Below, in pieces: positions 55,285 to 63,722 of a DNA stretch of 64,000 nt. Each line of letters starts with the position of its first letter. The first letter of the stretch is position 1. The position numbers and the translations under genes were made by a program. This stretch comes from Candidatus Omnitrophota bacterium (GTDB taxonomy: Bacteria > Omnitrophota > Gorgyraeia > Tantalellales > Tantalellaceae), in NCBI GenBank assembly GCA_014728045.1, contig WJMH01000018.1, positions 47,673 through 111,672 on the forward strand. Reading direction: 5' to 3'. The notes beneath the pieces are model-generated. The model saw only the letters and a program-made list of their open reading frames with translations. It was not told the DNA's origin and did not search any database.

Positions 55285-55348
55285 AGATATCTCTCCCGAG
55301 GTTTTTATTTTTAACAACAGGGCAACTTATTGCCTTATATAAAGTTAT

Positions 55349-55378
55349 ATCATAATTCTGACGATATCAAAGTAACAA
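55349..55378 (-). promoter_or_regulatory. Possible promoter of the glycosidase gene
   Basis: TTGTTA, an 18-base spacer and TATGAT on the minus strand, about 65 bases before the ATG. Confidence 0.4.
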
Positions 55379-55431
55379 TTGTGAAAAAAGAAGATGACGC
55401 AAAATACAGCTTCCGGAAGAGTTCGTTCAAG

Positions 55432-55460
55432 TTGACAAATCAGCCCCCCTATGTTAACAT
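55432..55460 (+). promoter_or_regulatory. Promoter of tRNA-Glu(CTC)/tRNA-Leu(GAG)
   Basis: TTGACA, a 17-base spacer and TAACAT, with the start point near 55467, 24 bases before the first tRNA. Confidence 0.7.
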
Positions 55461-55490
55461 TTTTACCTACAGAAGCAGGATTTAATCGGT

Positions 55491-55568
55491 GGCCCCATCG
55501 TCTAGCCCGGTCTAGGACACCAGATTCTCATTCTGGCGACAGGGGTTCGAATCCCCTTGGGGCTGCCA
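55491..55568 (+). tRNA. tRNA-Glu (anticodon CTC)
   Basis: Acceptor GGCCCCA/TGGGGCT (G1-U72), anticodon loop TCTCAT, and a D-arm and T-arm nearly identical to the TTC tRNA at 20100. CCA is encoded. Confidence 0.95.
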
Positions 55569-55591
55569 TTGATATATCTGAGACCGGTTTT

Positions 55592-55687
55592 GCGCGAGTG
55601 GCGGAACGGCAGACGCACCAGCTTGAGGGGCTGGCGGGGGAGACCCTGTGCGAGTTCAAATCTCGCCTCGCGCACCATCTAACAAAA
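55592..55687 (+). tRNA. tRNA-Leu (anticodon GAG)
   Basis: A class II tRNA with acceptor GCGCGAG/CTCGCGC, anticodon stem CCAGC/GCTGG around TTGAGGG, a long variable arm and encoded CCA; 23 bases after tRNA-Glu. The D-arm is slightly reduced (GGAACGGCAGAC). Confidence 0.94.
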
Positions 55688-55693
55688 AAACCC

Positions 55694-55724
55694 GCTGCAT
55701 ACAGCGGGTTTTTTCCTGTAAGGG
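55694..55724. terminator. Bidirectional terminator after tRNA-Leu
   Basis: ACCCGCTG, loop CATA, CAGCGGGT, with A-run on the left and six T on the right. It serves the tRNAs on plus and the glycosyltransferase operon on minus. It is similar in sequence to the terminator at 51977. Confidence 0.9.
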
Positions 55725-55729
55725 CCGTT

Positions 55730-56518
55730 CTATCCTCCGAAGTTCTCTTTCACGCTTTTTTCATAGACCTTTAGCCAGAACAATAGCGGGCTTATCACGT
55801 GCAGCACCGCCCAGATCAGCCCATGTACTCCGTCCCTGGAAGCACCCCTTTTGATGTAATGCTTGTAGAAAAGTTTCACGGATTTGTAAAGAAGACGTTT
55901 TTTTATGGGCCCAAGCGGCGGGTATCCGTTCTCCCTGATGTAAGAGGCCGATTCGATATCCGTATAATAGTTCCATCGGGCGATAACCTGGCGGATCGAG
56001 TCGAAGTTATAGTGAAGGACAAAAGAATCAATTTCACCCGTTCTACCGTCGACCCGGAGGGTTTCATGTATCTTGCTTCCCGTGTAACGGGCCCTTCCTT
56101 TTCTGAAGAGCTTGACCGCCTTCTCCTGACCGGCGTGCTTGAGGGGAACACCGAAGACACAGTCGCGGCGCACCAGGGAGAAGGCCGCCGCATCAGTTCC
56201 ACCGGCAATAGCGTTTTTTATGGCCCTGGCGGTTTCTTCGGGGACCTCTTCATCGGCGTCCATCTGAAGGATCCATTCACGTTCAGCCGCTTCAATGCCC
56301 AGATTGCGCTGGTTATCGAAGTTCCCCGAGGCGGGGTTGACTATCACTTTGGCCGCGAATTCGCTCCGGGCTATGCCAGCCGTATCGTCCGTGGAGACAT
56401 CGTCCACGACGATTATCTGCGAGGCCAGACTGGAAACGGAGGAGAGGCATCTGCGTATCTTTTTCTCCTCGTTCTTGGTAATTACGACTACTGCCAGATC
56501 AGGTTTATCCATCTTCAT
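55730..56518 (-). CDS. Family 2 glycosyltransferase (WaaE/KdtX-like)
   Basis: The 262 residues have the GT-A core: LAVVVITKNEEKKIRRCLSSV, DDVSTDDTAGIA, and the DxD-containing LQMDADEEVPEE near residue 88. KIHETLRVDG and a C-terminal basic, amphipathic segment are features of WaaE/KdtX-type enzymes that add a sugar to the lipopolysaccharide core. It is the last gene of a three-gene minus-strand operon after ychF (six-base gap). The acceptor is inference. Confidence 0.85.
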   Translation of the reverse strand: MKMDKPDLAVVVITKNEEKKIRRCLSSVSSLASQIIVVDDVSTDDTAGIARSEFAAKVIVNPASGNFDNQRNLGIEAAEREWILQMDADEEVPEETARAIKNAIAGGTDAAAFSLVRRDCVFGVPLKHAGQEKAVKLFRKGRARYTGSKIHETLRVDGRTGEIDSFVLHYNFDSIRQVIARWNYYTDIESASYIRENGYPPLGPIKKRLLYKSVKLFYKHYIKRGASRDGVHGLIWAVLHVISPLLFWLKVYEKSVKENFGG

Positions 56519-56524
56519 CCCCGG

Positions 56525-57580
56525 TTACACGTTGAATTTTATCGAAAGAATATCGCCATCCTTGACCACGTAATCTTTGCCTTCCAGGCGGAATTTGCCC
56601 GCATTCTTGACCTCGCGTTCCGAACCGGCGTCCTTAAGGTCCTCGAAGGAGAAGACCTCGGCGCGGATGAAGCCTCGCTCCAGATCCGAATGGATCTTCC
56701 CCGCGGCCTTGACCGCGGTAAGTCCGCGAGGAATGGTCCAGGCCCTCACTTCGTCCTCTCCGACCGTAAAAAAACAGATAAGCCCCAGGGTCTCATAGGC
56801 TTTGCGTATGAACGAGTTCAGCGACAATTCTTCAATGCCCAGATCCTCGAGAAAGTCCTCGCGGTCCTCTTCATCTAGCTTGCGTATTTCCATCTCGATG
56901 TTCGCGGACATGGCCATGCAGCTGGGCAGATCCTTGACGTTATCGGTCGTTTCGGTTGACTTCAGCGCGTTATCGGAAACATTAAGAAGGGTAAGATAGG
57001 GCTTCAGTGTGAGGAACTGGAAAGACCTTACGGTTTTTTCTTCGGCTTCGGTCAGTTCCGCTTCGGATGCGGGAAGCTCCTCCAGGAGTTTTTCCATCAC
57101 TTTTCTGAGCGCTGCCAGTTCCGTCTTTTCCTCTTCGGTCCCCGCCCCCTTGGATACGGATTTGTCAAGCCGTTCGATGCGCTTTTCGGCTATGGACATA
57201 TCGGCGACGATAAGCCCCGTTTTTATCTGCTCGAAATCCCGCTGCGGGTCTATCGTTTCCATGGGGTGGGGCACGTTGGGGTTCTCAAAAGCCCTGAGCA
57301 CGAAAACGAAGGCTTCTACTTCGCGGGCCGATGCGATGACCTTTGGGTCGGACGAGTCATTTATGCTGCCGGGGATATCGACGAACTCAATCGTGGCATG
57401 CACGGTCTTCTTGGGTTTGTAGAGATTCGAAAGCCAGTCCAGCCGTTCGTCGGGCACTTTCACCACTGCCAGATGAGCCTCGATCTTACCGAAAGAACCC
57501 ACCTCTTTTTCGGCGCCCGTGAGCGCGTTGAAAACGGTGGTTTTACCGGAGCTCTCCAGTCCGATGATCCCGAGTTTCAT
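56525..57580 (-). CDS. ychF: YchF/OLA1-like ATPase
   Basis: The 351 residues have GLESSGKTTVFNALTG (G1, in place of the usual GLPNVGKST), FVDIPGSI (G3, DIPG), LNVSDN in the G4 position, and a C-terminal TGS with GFIRAEVFSFEDLKDAGSE, GKFRLEGKDYVVKDGDIL and FNV. YchF binds ribosomes and prefers ATP over GTP. The modified G1 loop and the absence of NKxE make it a divergent member. It is downstream of a small secreted protein gene. Confidence 0.9.
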   Translation of the reverse strand: MKLGIIGLESSGKTTVFNALTGAEKEVGSFGKIEAHLAVVKVPDERLDWLSNLYKPKKTVHATIEFVDIPGSINDSSDPKVIASAREVEAFVFVLRAFENPNVPHPMETIDPQRDFEQIKTGLIVADMSIAEKRIERLDKSVSKGAGTEEEKTELAALRKVMEKLLEELPASEAELTEAEEKTVRSFQFLTLKPYLTLLNVSDNALKSTETTDNVKDLPSCMAMSANIEMEIRKLDEEDREDFLEDLGIEELSLNSFIRKAYETLGLICFFTVGEDEVRAWTIPRGLTAVKAAGKIHSDLERGFIRAEVFSFEDLKDAGSEREVKNAGKFRLEGKDYVVKDGDILSIKFNV

Positions 57581-57598
57581 TGCTGCACCTCTGTCTGT

Positions 57599-58048
57599 TC
57601 AGCGCACATTGGCATTGGGCCCTCCCTTGATGATCTTTTTGTCCCGGACCTCTTTTACGAGGACCCTGCCGTAACCATTCACGGTCAGAAGCACCGTATG
57701 GGTGCCCACTTCCAGCCAGGCCCTTTTTCTGTGGAAAGGGCGCACGAAAGGTATGCGCAGCAGTTCCTTCCGGGAAAGACCGGTGCGGGGGCAGCGCGTC
57801 TTTTTCTTGACGAGGATGCCATCCTCGTCAACTCCGCCGTAACTGTACCGTACCGCACGGCGATTGCCGTTTTTGACCATGTAATGGCGGATCATCCCGC
57901 CGCCCACGGCCACCGGGCCGTTGGTAACTATGTAGAACTCCTCTTCCGCTCGGGCGGTAAGCGCCCCGCAGAGCAAAAACATGATAGATATGAACCAAAG
58001 GATCTTTTTCACAAATGGTATGATATCACGAAAAACGGCATACCGCAA
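57599..58048 (-). CDS. Small secreted protein of unknown function
   Basis: The 149 residues (or 137 from a GTG at 58012, which gives the cleaner N-terminus VKKILWFISIMFLLCGALTA) have a signal peptide followed by a basic domain with KKKTRCPRTGLSRKELLRIPF and VGTHTVLLTVNGYGRVLV. I recognise no family. It lies 18 bases upstream of ychF and is divergent from the TMTC-like genes. No Shine-Dalgarno sequence stands out for either start. Confidence 0.6.
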   Translation of the reverse strand: MRYAVFRDIIPFVKKILWFISIMFLLCGALTARAEEEFYIVTNGPVAVGGGMIRHYMVKNGNRRAVRYSYGGVDEDGILVKKKTRCPRTGLSRKELLRIPFVRPFHRKRAWLEVGTHTVLLTVNGYGRVLVKEVRDKKIIKGGPNANVR

Positions 58049-58060
58049 TAGAACAGCCTG

Positions 58061-58090
58061 TTGGAGAAAACGCCCCTTGTGTGTTATACT
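58061..58090 (+). promoter_or_regulatory. Promoter of the TMTC-like gene pair
   Basis: TTGGAG, an 18-base spacer and TATACT. The start point near 58097 excludes a GTG start at 58081 for the next gene. Confidence 0.55.
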
Positions 58091-58119
58091 TTAGTGGTCG
58101 ATCAGTTATCCGGTGCAAT

Positions 58120-59610
58120 ATGCTTAGATCAAGAACCTTACATATCATCCTGCTGGTCCTGGCGGCGGTTTTTGTTTATGCCAATTCCCTGGGCGGGGAT
58201 TTTGTCTATGATGACAAGCCCATGATCGTGCAGTACGATCTCATTCACCAGATAAACAATCTCCCCAGGGCGTTCACGTCCCCGACAACGATTTACGGCA
58301 ATGTCAACTATTACAGGCCGCTGCAGACGGCCTCCTACATGATAGATTATTTCCTTTGGGGTGAATATCCCGCGGGATTCCATCTGACCAACATCCTGCT
58401 GCATATTGCCGTGGTCATCATGGTCTATACCCTTATCCTGCTGCTCTTTAAAAGCAGGCCGGTCGCTTTTATGGCGGCAGTAATGTTCTGCGTCCACCCA
58501 GTCCACACTACGGTCGTATCGTATATAGCGGGCAGGGCCGATTCCATGCTTTGTGTGTTCATGCTGGGGTGCTTCGTCTCTTACATAAAATTCCGCTACG
58601 GGGGCAAAAGCCTCGCCGTATATGCGCTTTCGGTGTTTTTCTTCGGGCTGTCGCTTATGGCAAAAGAGACGGCCATGATCATACCGTTCGCTATCGCGCT
58701 TTTCGAACTTTACGGGCGCAGGTACACAAAAGTTCAGGCACCCCAAAGAAAAGGGCCCTGGCAAGCAGCTTTCTGGGCGGTTTTACTCTTATATGTTTTG
58801 TTCCGTGCAACAAAGATGAGCTTTTTCGTCGAGGGTGCCATGGCGCCTTTTCCGCTGGCGAACAGGCTGATGACGGCCCCTTATGTCGCCGGCCAGTATT
58901 TCCGGCTTTTGTTCCTGCCCGTTGACCTTCACATGGGCAGGCAGCCCTGGCTGGCCAGCACCCTGTTCGAAGGCAAAGTTCTGCTGTCCCTGGTCGCGGT
59001 CGGCTTGATATATTTCTACGCTTACCGCATGAGGAAAAAAGAAAAAGCCGTCTGGTTCGGGCTCTTGTGGTTCGCGGTCATGATATTCCCCACACTGAAC
59101 ATTATAGCGCCGCTTTTTTATACGATAGCGGAGAACTGGCTGTATGTGCCCTCGATCGGGCTTTTCCTTGCGATAGCTGCTGTCGCATCGAGCATTTACG
59201 CGAAACTGGCCTCTTCTTCTGTTAAAGTCACGCGCTGGGCCGTAACAGTTCTGGTCGGCATGTACGTTGCCACAATGGCAGCCGTAACAGTATCGCACAA
59301 CAGGGTCTGGAAGAACGAAATAACCCTGGGATTAAATACTATCAGGTTCAGCCCCAGGGAGTTCAAGATATACAATAATGTTGGCGTGGCATACCTATCC
59401 CGCGGGGACCTGGACAAGGCGGAGGAATATTTCTGGAAATGCCTTGAGATAAAGCCCGACACAGGGATGGCTTATTTCAACCTGTACAGGGTGTATATGC
59501 GCAGGGGCGATCGCGCGAAGGCCCGCCAGTATTTGGACAGGGCCAGAGAGCTGGACCCGGGCAGAGTAGGGATACTTATAAAAAAAATGGGCATCACCGA
59601 TCAAATATAA
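58120..59610 (+). CDS. TMTC-like membrane glycosyltransferase with C-terminal TPR
   Basis: 496 residues with about ten transmembrane helices and a C-terminal region of roughly 100 residues with two or three TPR units (IYNNVGVAYLSRGDLDKAEEYF...). The first loop holds FVYDDKPMI, the acidic DD expected of GT-C protein O-mannosyltransferase-like enzymes, followed by YYRPLQTASYMIDYFLWGEYP and HPVHTTVVSYIAGRAD, the shared signature of this family. It probably uses a polyprenyl-linked sugar to modify a secreted protein. The acceptor and sugar are unknown. Confidence 0.78.
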   Translation: MLRSRTLHIILLVLAAVFVYANSLGGDFVYDDKPMIVQYDLIHQINNLPRAFTSPTTIYGNVNYYRPLQTASYMIDYFLWGEYPAGFHLTNILLHIAVVIMVYTLILLLFKSRPVAFMAAVMFCVHPVHTTVVSYIAGRADSMLCVFMLGCFVSYIKFRYGGKSLAVYALSVFFFGLSLMAKETAMIIPFAIALFELYGRRYTKVQAPQRKGPWQAAFWAVLLLYVLFRATKMSFFVEGAMAPFPLANRLMTAPYVAGQYFRLLFLPVDLHMGRQPWLASTLFEGKVLLSLVAVGLIYFYAYRMRKKEKAVWFGLLWFAVMIFPTLNIIAPLFYTIAENWLYVPSIGLFLAIAAVASSIYAKLASSSVKVTRWAVTVLVGMYVATMAAVTVSHNRVWKNEITLGLNTIRFSPREFKIYNNVGVAYLSRGDLDKAEEYFWKCLEIKPDTGMAYFNLYRVYMRRGDRAKARQYLDRARELDPGRVGILIKKMGITDQI

Positions 59611-59629
59611 ATAAAAGCTGGAGGAAGTT

Positions 59630-61468
59630 TTGAAGAGAAAAAGAAGAAAAAAAGTCGAGCAGGCACCTGTGGAGAGTCCCCGGCAAGAGAAGAAGGCCGA
59701 AGCAGCCGGATCAAAAAAATACGCAAGACCATATAAAACATGGCACGTTATTGTAATGTGCGTGGTCGTTTTCTGCGTGGCTTTTATGGTCTACGCGAAC
59801 ACGCTCAAGGGGGATTTTATATGGGACGATGAATATCTTATCCTCAACAACTCCCAGATAAAGAGCTTCGTACACTTAAAGAACGTCTTCAAGACCTATG
59901 TGGGCTACGGAAGCGAGAACATAAACAATTTTTACAGACCCATCCAGGAGATATCGAACATGATAGATTATTTCCTGTGGGGCGAATATCCTTTCGGGTA
60001 CCACCTGACCAATGTCCTGCTGCAGGCTTTGGTTTCGGTGATGGTGTTCATTTTTATCCTGAAGCTTTCGGAGAACCTGATGATAGCCGGCGTCGGGGCT
60101 CTTTTCTGGGCGGTACATCCGGTGCATACCGAGGCGGTGGCATATATAGCCGGCAGGGCGGATCCCCTTTACGGGCTTTTCATGCTGCTTTCGGTCGTAA
60201 GTTTCATATCCTTCGCCCGGAGGGGCGGTGCTGGCAGGGGAGCCAGGGTCTCTTACGTTCTTTCTATCGCCTTCTTCGTGCTGTCGCTGCTTTCCAAGGA
60301 GGTCATAATCTCCATGCCTCTTCTGATATTTTTGTATCTTTTTTATTTTCTGAGAAGGACGGAGAAGGATAATATCTTCCGCAGGCTTAAATGGAGCTGG
60401 GTCCCTTACGCGGCGATAGTGGTCATTTATGCATGGTTGCGATCGACGGTGCTGAGCTTTGCCGATATAGCGCCGCCTTCAGCTTTCAACAAGATACCGC
60501 TTGCACTCAGGCTCATGACGTTCTTCAGGACTATTATCATATACGTGAAGCTATTAATATTCCCGGTGGGCCTGCACATGGAAAGGTCTATCGCGATCAC
60601 AAAAAGCGTTTTTCATCCCTCGGCTCTGATCGCGCTTATCTTCATCGCGGCGGTGATATGGACGGCGATAAAAACCTATAAACATAACAGGCTGGTGTCT
60701 TTCGCGATAGTATGGTTCTTTGCCAACCTGCTGCCGGTCTCGAACATAGTCCCCATAAACAGTTTTCTCGCGGAACACTGGATATACATAGCTTCCATAG
60801 GGCCGTTCATGCTCGTTGGTGTCGGGGTCTACAGGTTGTATGCCGGGAAACTGGCCGGAAAGCGGCCCCTGAGGATAGGATTATTGCTGGCTCTTGCGCT
60901 TGTTCTTTTACTCTACGCAAGAGCTACGGTCCTGAGGAACAGGGACTGGAAGGATGAGATATCCTTCTTTAACAGCACCCTTAAATATCATCCCAAGAAC
61001 GCCAGACTGTATCTTAACCTCGGCAATACCTATTATGAAAAGGGCCAGATAGAGAATGCCATCGAGCAGTACAGAAAGGCGATAGACATAAACAAGAACT
61101 ATGCGGTGGCCTTTGGCAATATAGGAAGCGCGTACCTGCATAAAAAACAGCCCGATAAGGCGGAAGAATACCTGGAAAAAGCCATAGGTCTTAAATATAA
61201 TTATCCTATAGCACACTATAATCTGGGGATAGTGTACTTCCAGCGCAGAAAATACGGCGAAGCGCTTAAAGAGCTTAAGGTCGCAACCGAACAACTCCCC
61301 CAGCTTTACCAGGCATGGAACATGATAGGTCGGGTGTACATACGAATGGGGAATAAAGAGGGGGCCATAGACGCTTTTCAGAGGTCTCTGGCGATAATGC
61401 CCAAACAGCCTTCAATAGAAAGAGTGCTCAAAAAACTACATCTAAGTGGAGCGAGCAGACAAAAATAA
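59630..61468 (+). CDS. TMTC-like membrane glycosyltransferase with C-terminal TPR (paralogue)
   Basis: 612 residues from a TTG start with GGAGGAAG four bases upstream. A basic cytoplasmic N-terminus (MKRKRRKKVEQ) precedes about ten helices. The family marks are FIWDDEYLI, FYRPIQEISNMIDYFLWGEYP and HPVHTEAVAYIAGRAD. The C-terminal half carries at least five TPR units (LYLNLGNTYYEKGQIENAI, AFGNIGSAYLHKKQPDKA, AHYNLGIVYFQRRKYGEA and others). It follows the shorter paralogue by 19 bases, which suggests tandem duplication and co-expression. Confidence 0.8.
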   Translation: MKRKRRKKVEQAPVESPRQEKKAEAAGSKKYARPYKTWHVIVMCVVVFCVAFMVYANTLKGDFIWDDEYLILNNSQIKSFVHLKNVFKTYVGYGSENINNFYRPIQEISNMIDYFLWGEYPFGYHLTNVLLQALVSVMVFIFILKLSENLMIAGVGALFWAVHPVHTEAVAYIAGRADPLYGLFMLLSVVSFISFARRGGAGRGARVSYVLSIAFFVLSLLSKEVIISMPLLIFLYLFYFLRRTEKDNIFRRLKWSWVPYAAIVVIYAWLRSTVLSFADIAPPSAFNKIPLALRLMTFFRTIIIYVKLLIFPVGLHMERSIAITKSVFHPSALIALIFIAAVIWTAIKTYKHNRLVSFAIVWFFANLLPVSNIVPINSFLAEHWIYIASIGPFMLVGVGVYRLYAGKLAGKRPLRIGLLLALALVLLLYARATVLRNRDWKDEISFFNSTLKYHPKNARLYLNLGNTYYEKGQIENAIEQYRKAIDINKNYAVAFGNIGSAYLHKKQPDKAEEYLEKAIGLKYNYPIAHYNLGIVYFQRRKYGEALKELKVATEQLPQLYQAWNMIGRVYIRMGNKEGAIDAFQRSLAIMPKQPSIERVLKKLHLSGASRQK

Positions 61469-61538
61469 GCCTTGTTTCTTAATCTTTATCCCATAAAGAG
61501 GGCATAAATAGCACATATTTTAAGAAATAAACCCAAAA

Positions 61539-61943
61539 ATGTGCTCAAAATCAATGAAGAAGCTTATCCCGGTAAATATGATTGCATGGCTGGAGATCCT
61601 GATAGGTGTCTGCACTTTGATCGGTTCGAGTTATATAAGATTCGGTGGGATTCCCGGATTTCCCCCAAAACCACTAAATGTATATATATTTGTTACACTT
61701 ACGGCAATAACAGCATTCATATTAGGTATAGGGGTTCTAAACAGGAGAAGATGGGCTATACGGTTGCTTATTTTCTTCAGCGGGTATATTATTTTGACTA
61801 AACTGCTCATATATTCAGGTCTATTGACATTTTCCGGGTCCATTTTTACGATCTTGCCGGTGCATATCAAAGACGGGATCTCGATATTATATCATTCCCT
61901 GGTGATAATCATCCTGACATCTTACGAAGAGACACAAGGCTGA
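61539..61943 (+). CDS. Small integral membrane protein, unknown
   Basis: 134 residues with four hydrophobic helices (about 14-34, 47-68, 73-97 and 112-128). No motif that I recognise. The start may be GTG 61539 or ATG 61554; no ribosome site is evident for either. Codon third positions are more AT-rich than in neighbouring genes and the flanks are AT-rich, so it could be recently acquired. It is not part of an operon. Confidence 0.55.
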   Translation: MCSKSMKKLIPVNMIAWLEILIGVCTLIGSSYIRFGGIPGFPPKPLNVYIFVTLTAITAFILGIGVLNRRRWAIRLLIFFSGYIILTKLLIYSGLLTFSGSIFTILPVHIKDGISILYHSLVIIILTSYEETQG

Positions 61944-62001
61944 ATCTGTTCTATACAGATTGAATTATTTTAACTCAGCTTATAAATTATGTGTGTAAAA
62001 A

Positions 62002-62030
62002 TTGACTTTTAATCTATAGTTATGTATATT
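62002..62030 (+). promoter_or_regulatory. Promoter of the ROK-like gene
   Basis: TTGACT, a 17-base spacer and TATATT in an AT-rich stretch, about 75 bases before the start codon. Confidence 0.75.
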
Positions 62031-62112
62031 AATATAACTAGCAATTCAAAAGTTAGATAATAAAAATATTCATCAAAACTAGGTTTTGTTTTTTTATTTT
62101 GAGGAGGATATG

Positions 62113-63240
62113 ATGGCCAGGACGAAAAAGACCGTTAGAGCTTTCAGGGTATGCCCGGAGAACGAGAAGGACCAATTCAGGCTTGATATTCTAGGCATCC
62201 TGAAGACAGAGAAGAAACCTTCCATTAGCGAGATCAGTAAGAGAGCCGGTGAACCGGCTGATAAAGTGGCAGGCTTTATCAATTCCTGTGTGAAAAAGGA
62301 TATCCTGGAGGTTTCCGGTGACAAGGGCGAAACCGTCAAGTTCAACACTTCTTATGGCAGGATACTGGGTGTGGGGTTCAATTATGAGGAATGCGTGCTT
62401 ACTGTAATGGATCTGAAGGGCGAGACGCTGGACAGAGAGATCATCAATGTGGGTCTATTGAATAAAATAAAAGGGAAGAACAAGGAGATAAAAGAGATAG
62501 TTTCAAAGATCGACGAAGCCAGTCGCCTTAAAGATTCCGAATTCTGCTGCGCCGGTCTTGCCGTATCTTCTATTCTTTCCGAAAAGAATTCCAAGGCGAG
62601 CGACATACTGGCCGATGGGATAAGCCGTACATTCGGATGCGATGTATACATTACTTCGGATACTACTGCCGCCGGTTACGGGGAAAGGGATTTTGGCAGT
62701 GTGACCGGAGGGGAGGATGTCCTGTACATGTATTCGGACGTCGGCGATGGTGTAGTGCTCAAGGGCGAGATGATCTTTGAAGCCAGAGAAAAAGATAACG
62801 GCGATACCAGCGAATATCTGCGCTCCTGGAGCCAGTTCAGTATAGTCGAGACAGCGAAGAACCTTGTGGGTAAAGGGGTGGGTACGGATATTGTGAACAT
62901 GGTAGATGGCGATATTGACGCCATAACGCTTGAAGTCGTCCTTAGGGCGGCAGATAACGACGATGAACTGGCGGAAGATCTGGTAAAGCGGTCGGGCCTG
63001 GCTTTGGGCGTCAGGATAGCGTACCTTGTGAACATGTTCAATACCGGAATGGTCATACTCGGAGGAGGCACGGAAAAGAAAGAAGGCCGCTTTTTGGATT
63101 TTGTAAAAGAAAGCTCAGCGAGGTTCCTGCACAAAGAAAAGAAACAGAACTTAAAGATCGTCCCAGGGAAACTGGGAGAGGAAGCACCGTCCATCGGAGC
63201 TGCTTCCTTATGCCGTCGAGAGCTATTTATGGAGGGGTGA
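62113..63240 (+). CDS. ROK-like protein with N-terminal winged-helix-like segment
   Basis: The 375 residues have a helical N-terminus (about 20-65, ILGILKTEKKPSISEISKRAGE...) that resembles a winged helix, and an actin-fold ROK region. SDTTAAGYGERDFG near residue 186 matches the substrate/catalytic NDAxAAxxGE motif of ROK proteins and keeps the Asp. The zinc motif CGxxGCxE and the first GGT nucleotide loop are not recognisable. It is therefore more likely a regulator than a sugar kinase. ATG 62113 is used; ATG 62110 is adjacent. AGGAGG precedes. Confidence 0.65.
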   Translation: MARTKKTVRAFRVCPENEKDQFRLDILGILKTEKKPSISEISKRAGEPADKVAGFINSCVKKDILEVSGDKGETVKFNTSYGRILGVGFNYEECVLTVMDLKGETLDREIINVGLLNKIKGKNKEIKEIVSKIDEASRLKDSEFCCAGLAVSSILSEKNSKASDILADGISRTFGCDVYITSDTTAAGYGERDFGSVTGGEDVLYMYSDVGDGVVLKGEMIFEAREKDNGDTSEYLRSWSQFSIVETAKNLVGKGVGTDIVNMVDGDIDAITLEVVLRAADNDDELAEDLVKRSGLALGVRIAYLVNMFNTGMVILGGGTEKKEGRFLDFVKESSARFLHKEKKQNLKIVPGKLGEEAPSIGAASLCRRELFMEG

Positions 63241-63242
63241 TT

Positions 63243-63629
63243 ATGGAAAAAGAAAAAAACAAACGAATGGAAAAAAAGTGCGCCATCTGCGGCAAACCTT
63301 TTATTCCGAACAAGTATCGGCCGAACCAGCAGGTTTGTTCGAGCTTGGAGTGCCAGTACCAGCGGCAGCTTAACAACATGAAATCCTGGAGGGAGGAAAA
63401 TCCAAACTACTTCAAGTACAAGGAATCCCAGGACAAATCGTGGAAGCAGGCTTGTCGCGAACGGTCGCTCGATTGGCGAAGGAAACACAAGGAGTATCTG
63501 CAGCTTTACCGGGAAGCCAATAAAGAGAGACACCGTGAGTATATGCGTGAGTATATGCGCGAGTACCGGAAAAGGAAGAAAAAGGAAGCCGAAGCCAAGA
63601 AATCCAAAGGTGAAAACAACGAAGAATAA
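63243..63629 (+). CDS. Small zinc-finger protein with basic helical tail
   Basis: 128 residues. A four-Cys finger (CAICGKPFIPNKYRPNQQVC, then SSLECQ) occupies residues 13-37. It is followed by a strongly charged helical region with the repeats REYMREYMREYRKRKKK near residue 105. It overlaps the ROK-like gene control region: its ribosome site GGAGGGG spans the ROK stop codon. Nucleic-acid binding is plausible. I do not know the family's function. Confidence 0.7.
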   Translation: MEKEKNKRMEKKCAICGKPFIPNKYRPNQQVCSSLECQYQRQLNNMKSWREENPNYFKYKESQDKSWKQACRERSLDWRRKHKEYLQLYREANKERHREYMREYMREYRKRKKKEAEAKKSKGENNEE

Positions 63630-63722
63630 GCTAATAGCGTCAGCTGTCAGATGAAAAGTTCACAGGATCGCGCGAATTCAGTTGTAACAGAGTTCCAAAA
63701 TAAATATTTTGAGGTGCTGAGG

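Noticed and set aside
55451..55774. A plus-strand frame running through tRNA-Glu and tRNA-Leu
   Set aside because: It translates two tRNAs and a terminator; no coding evidence.
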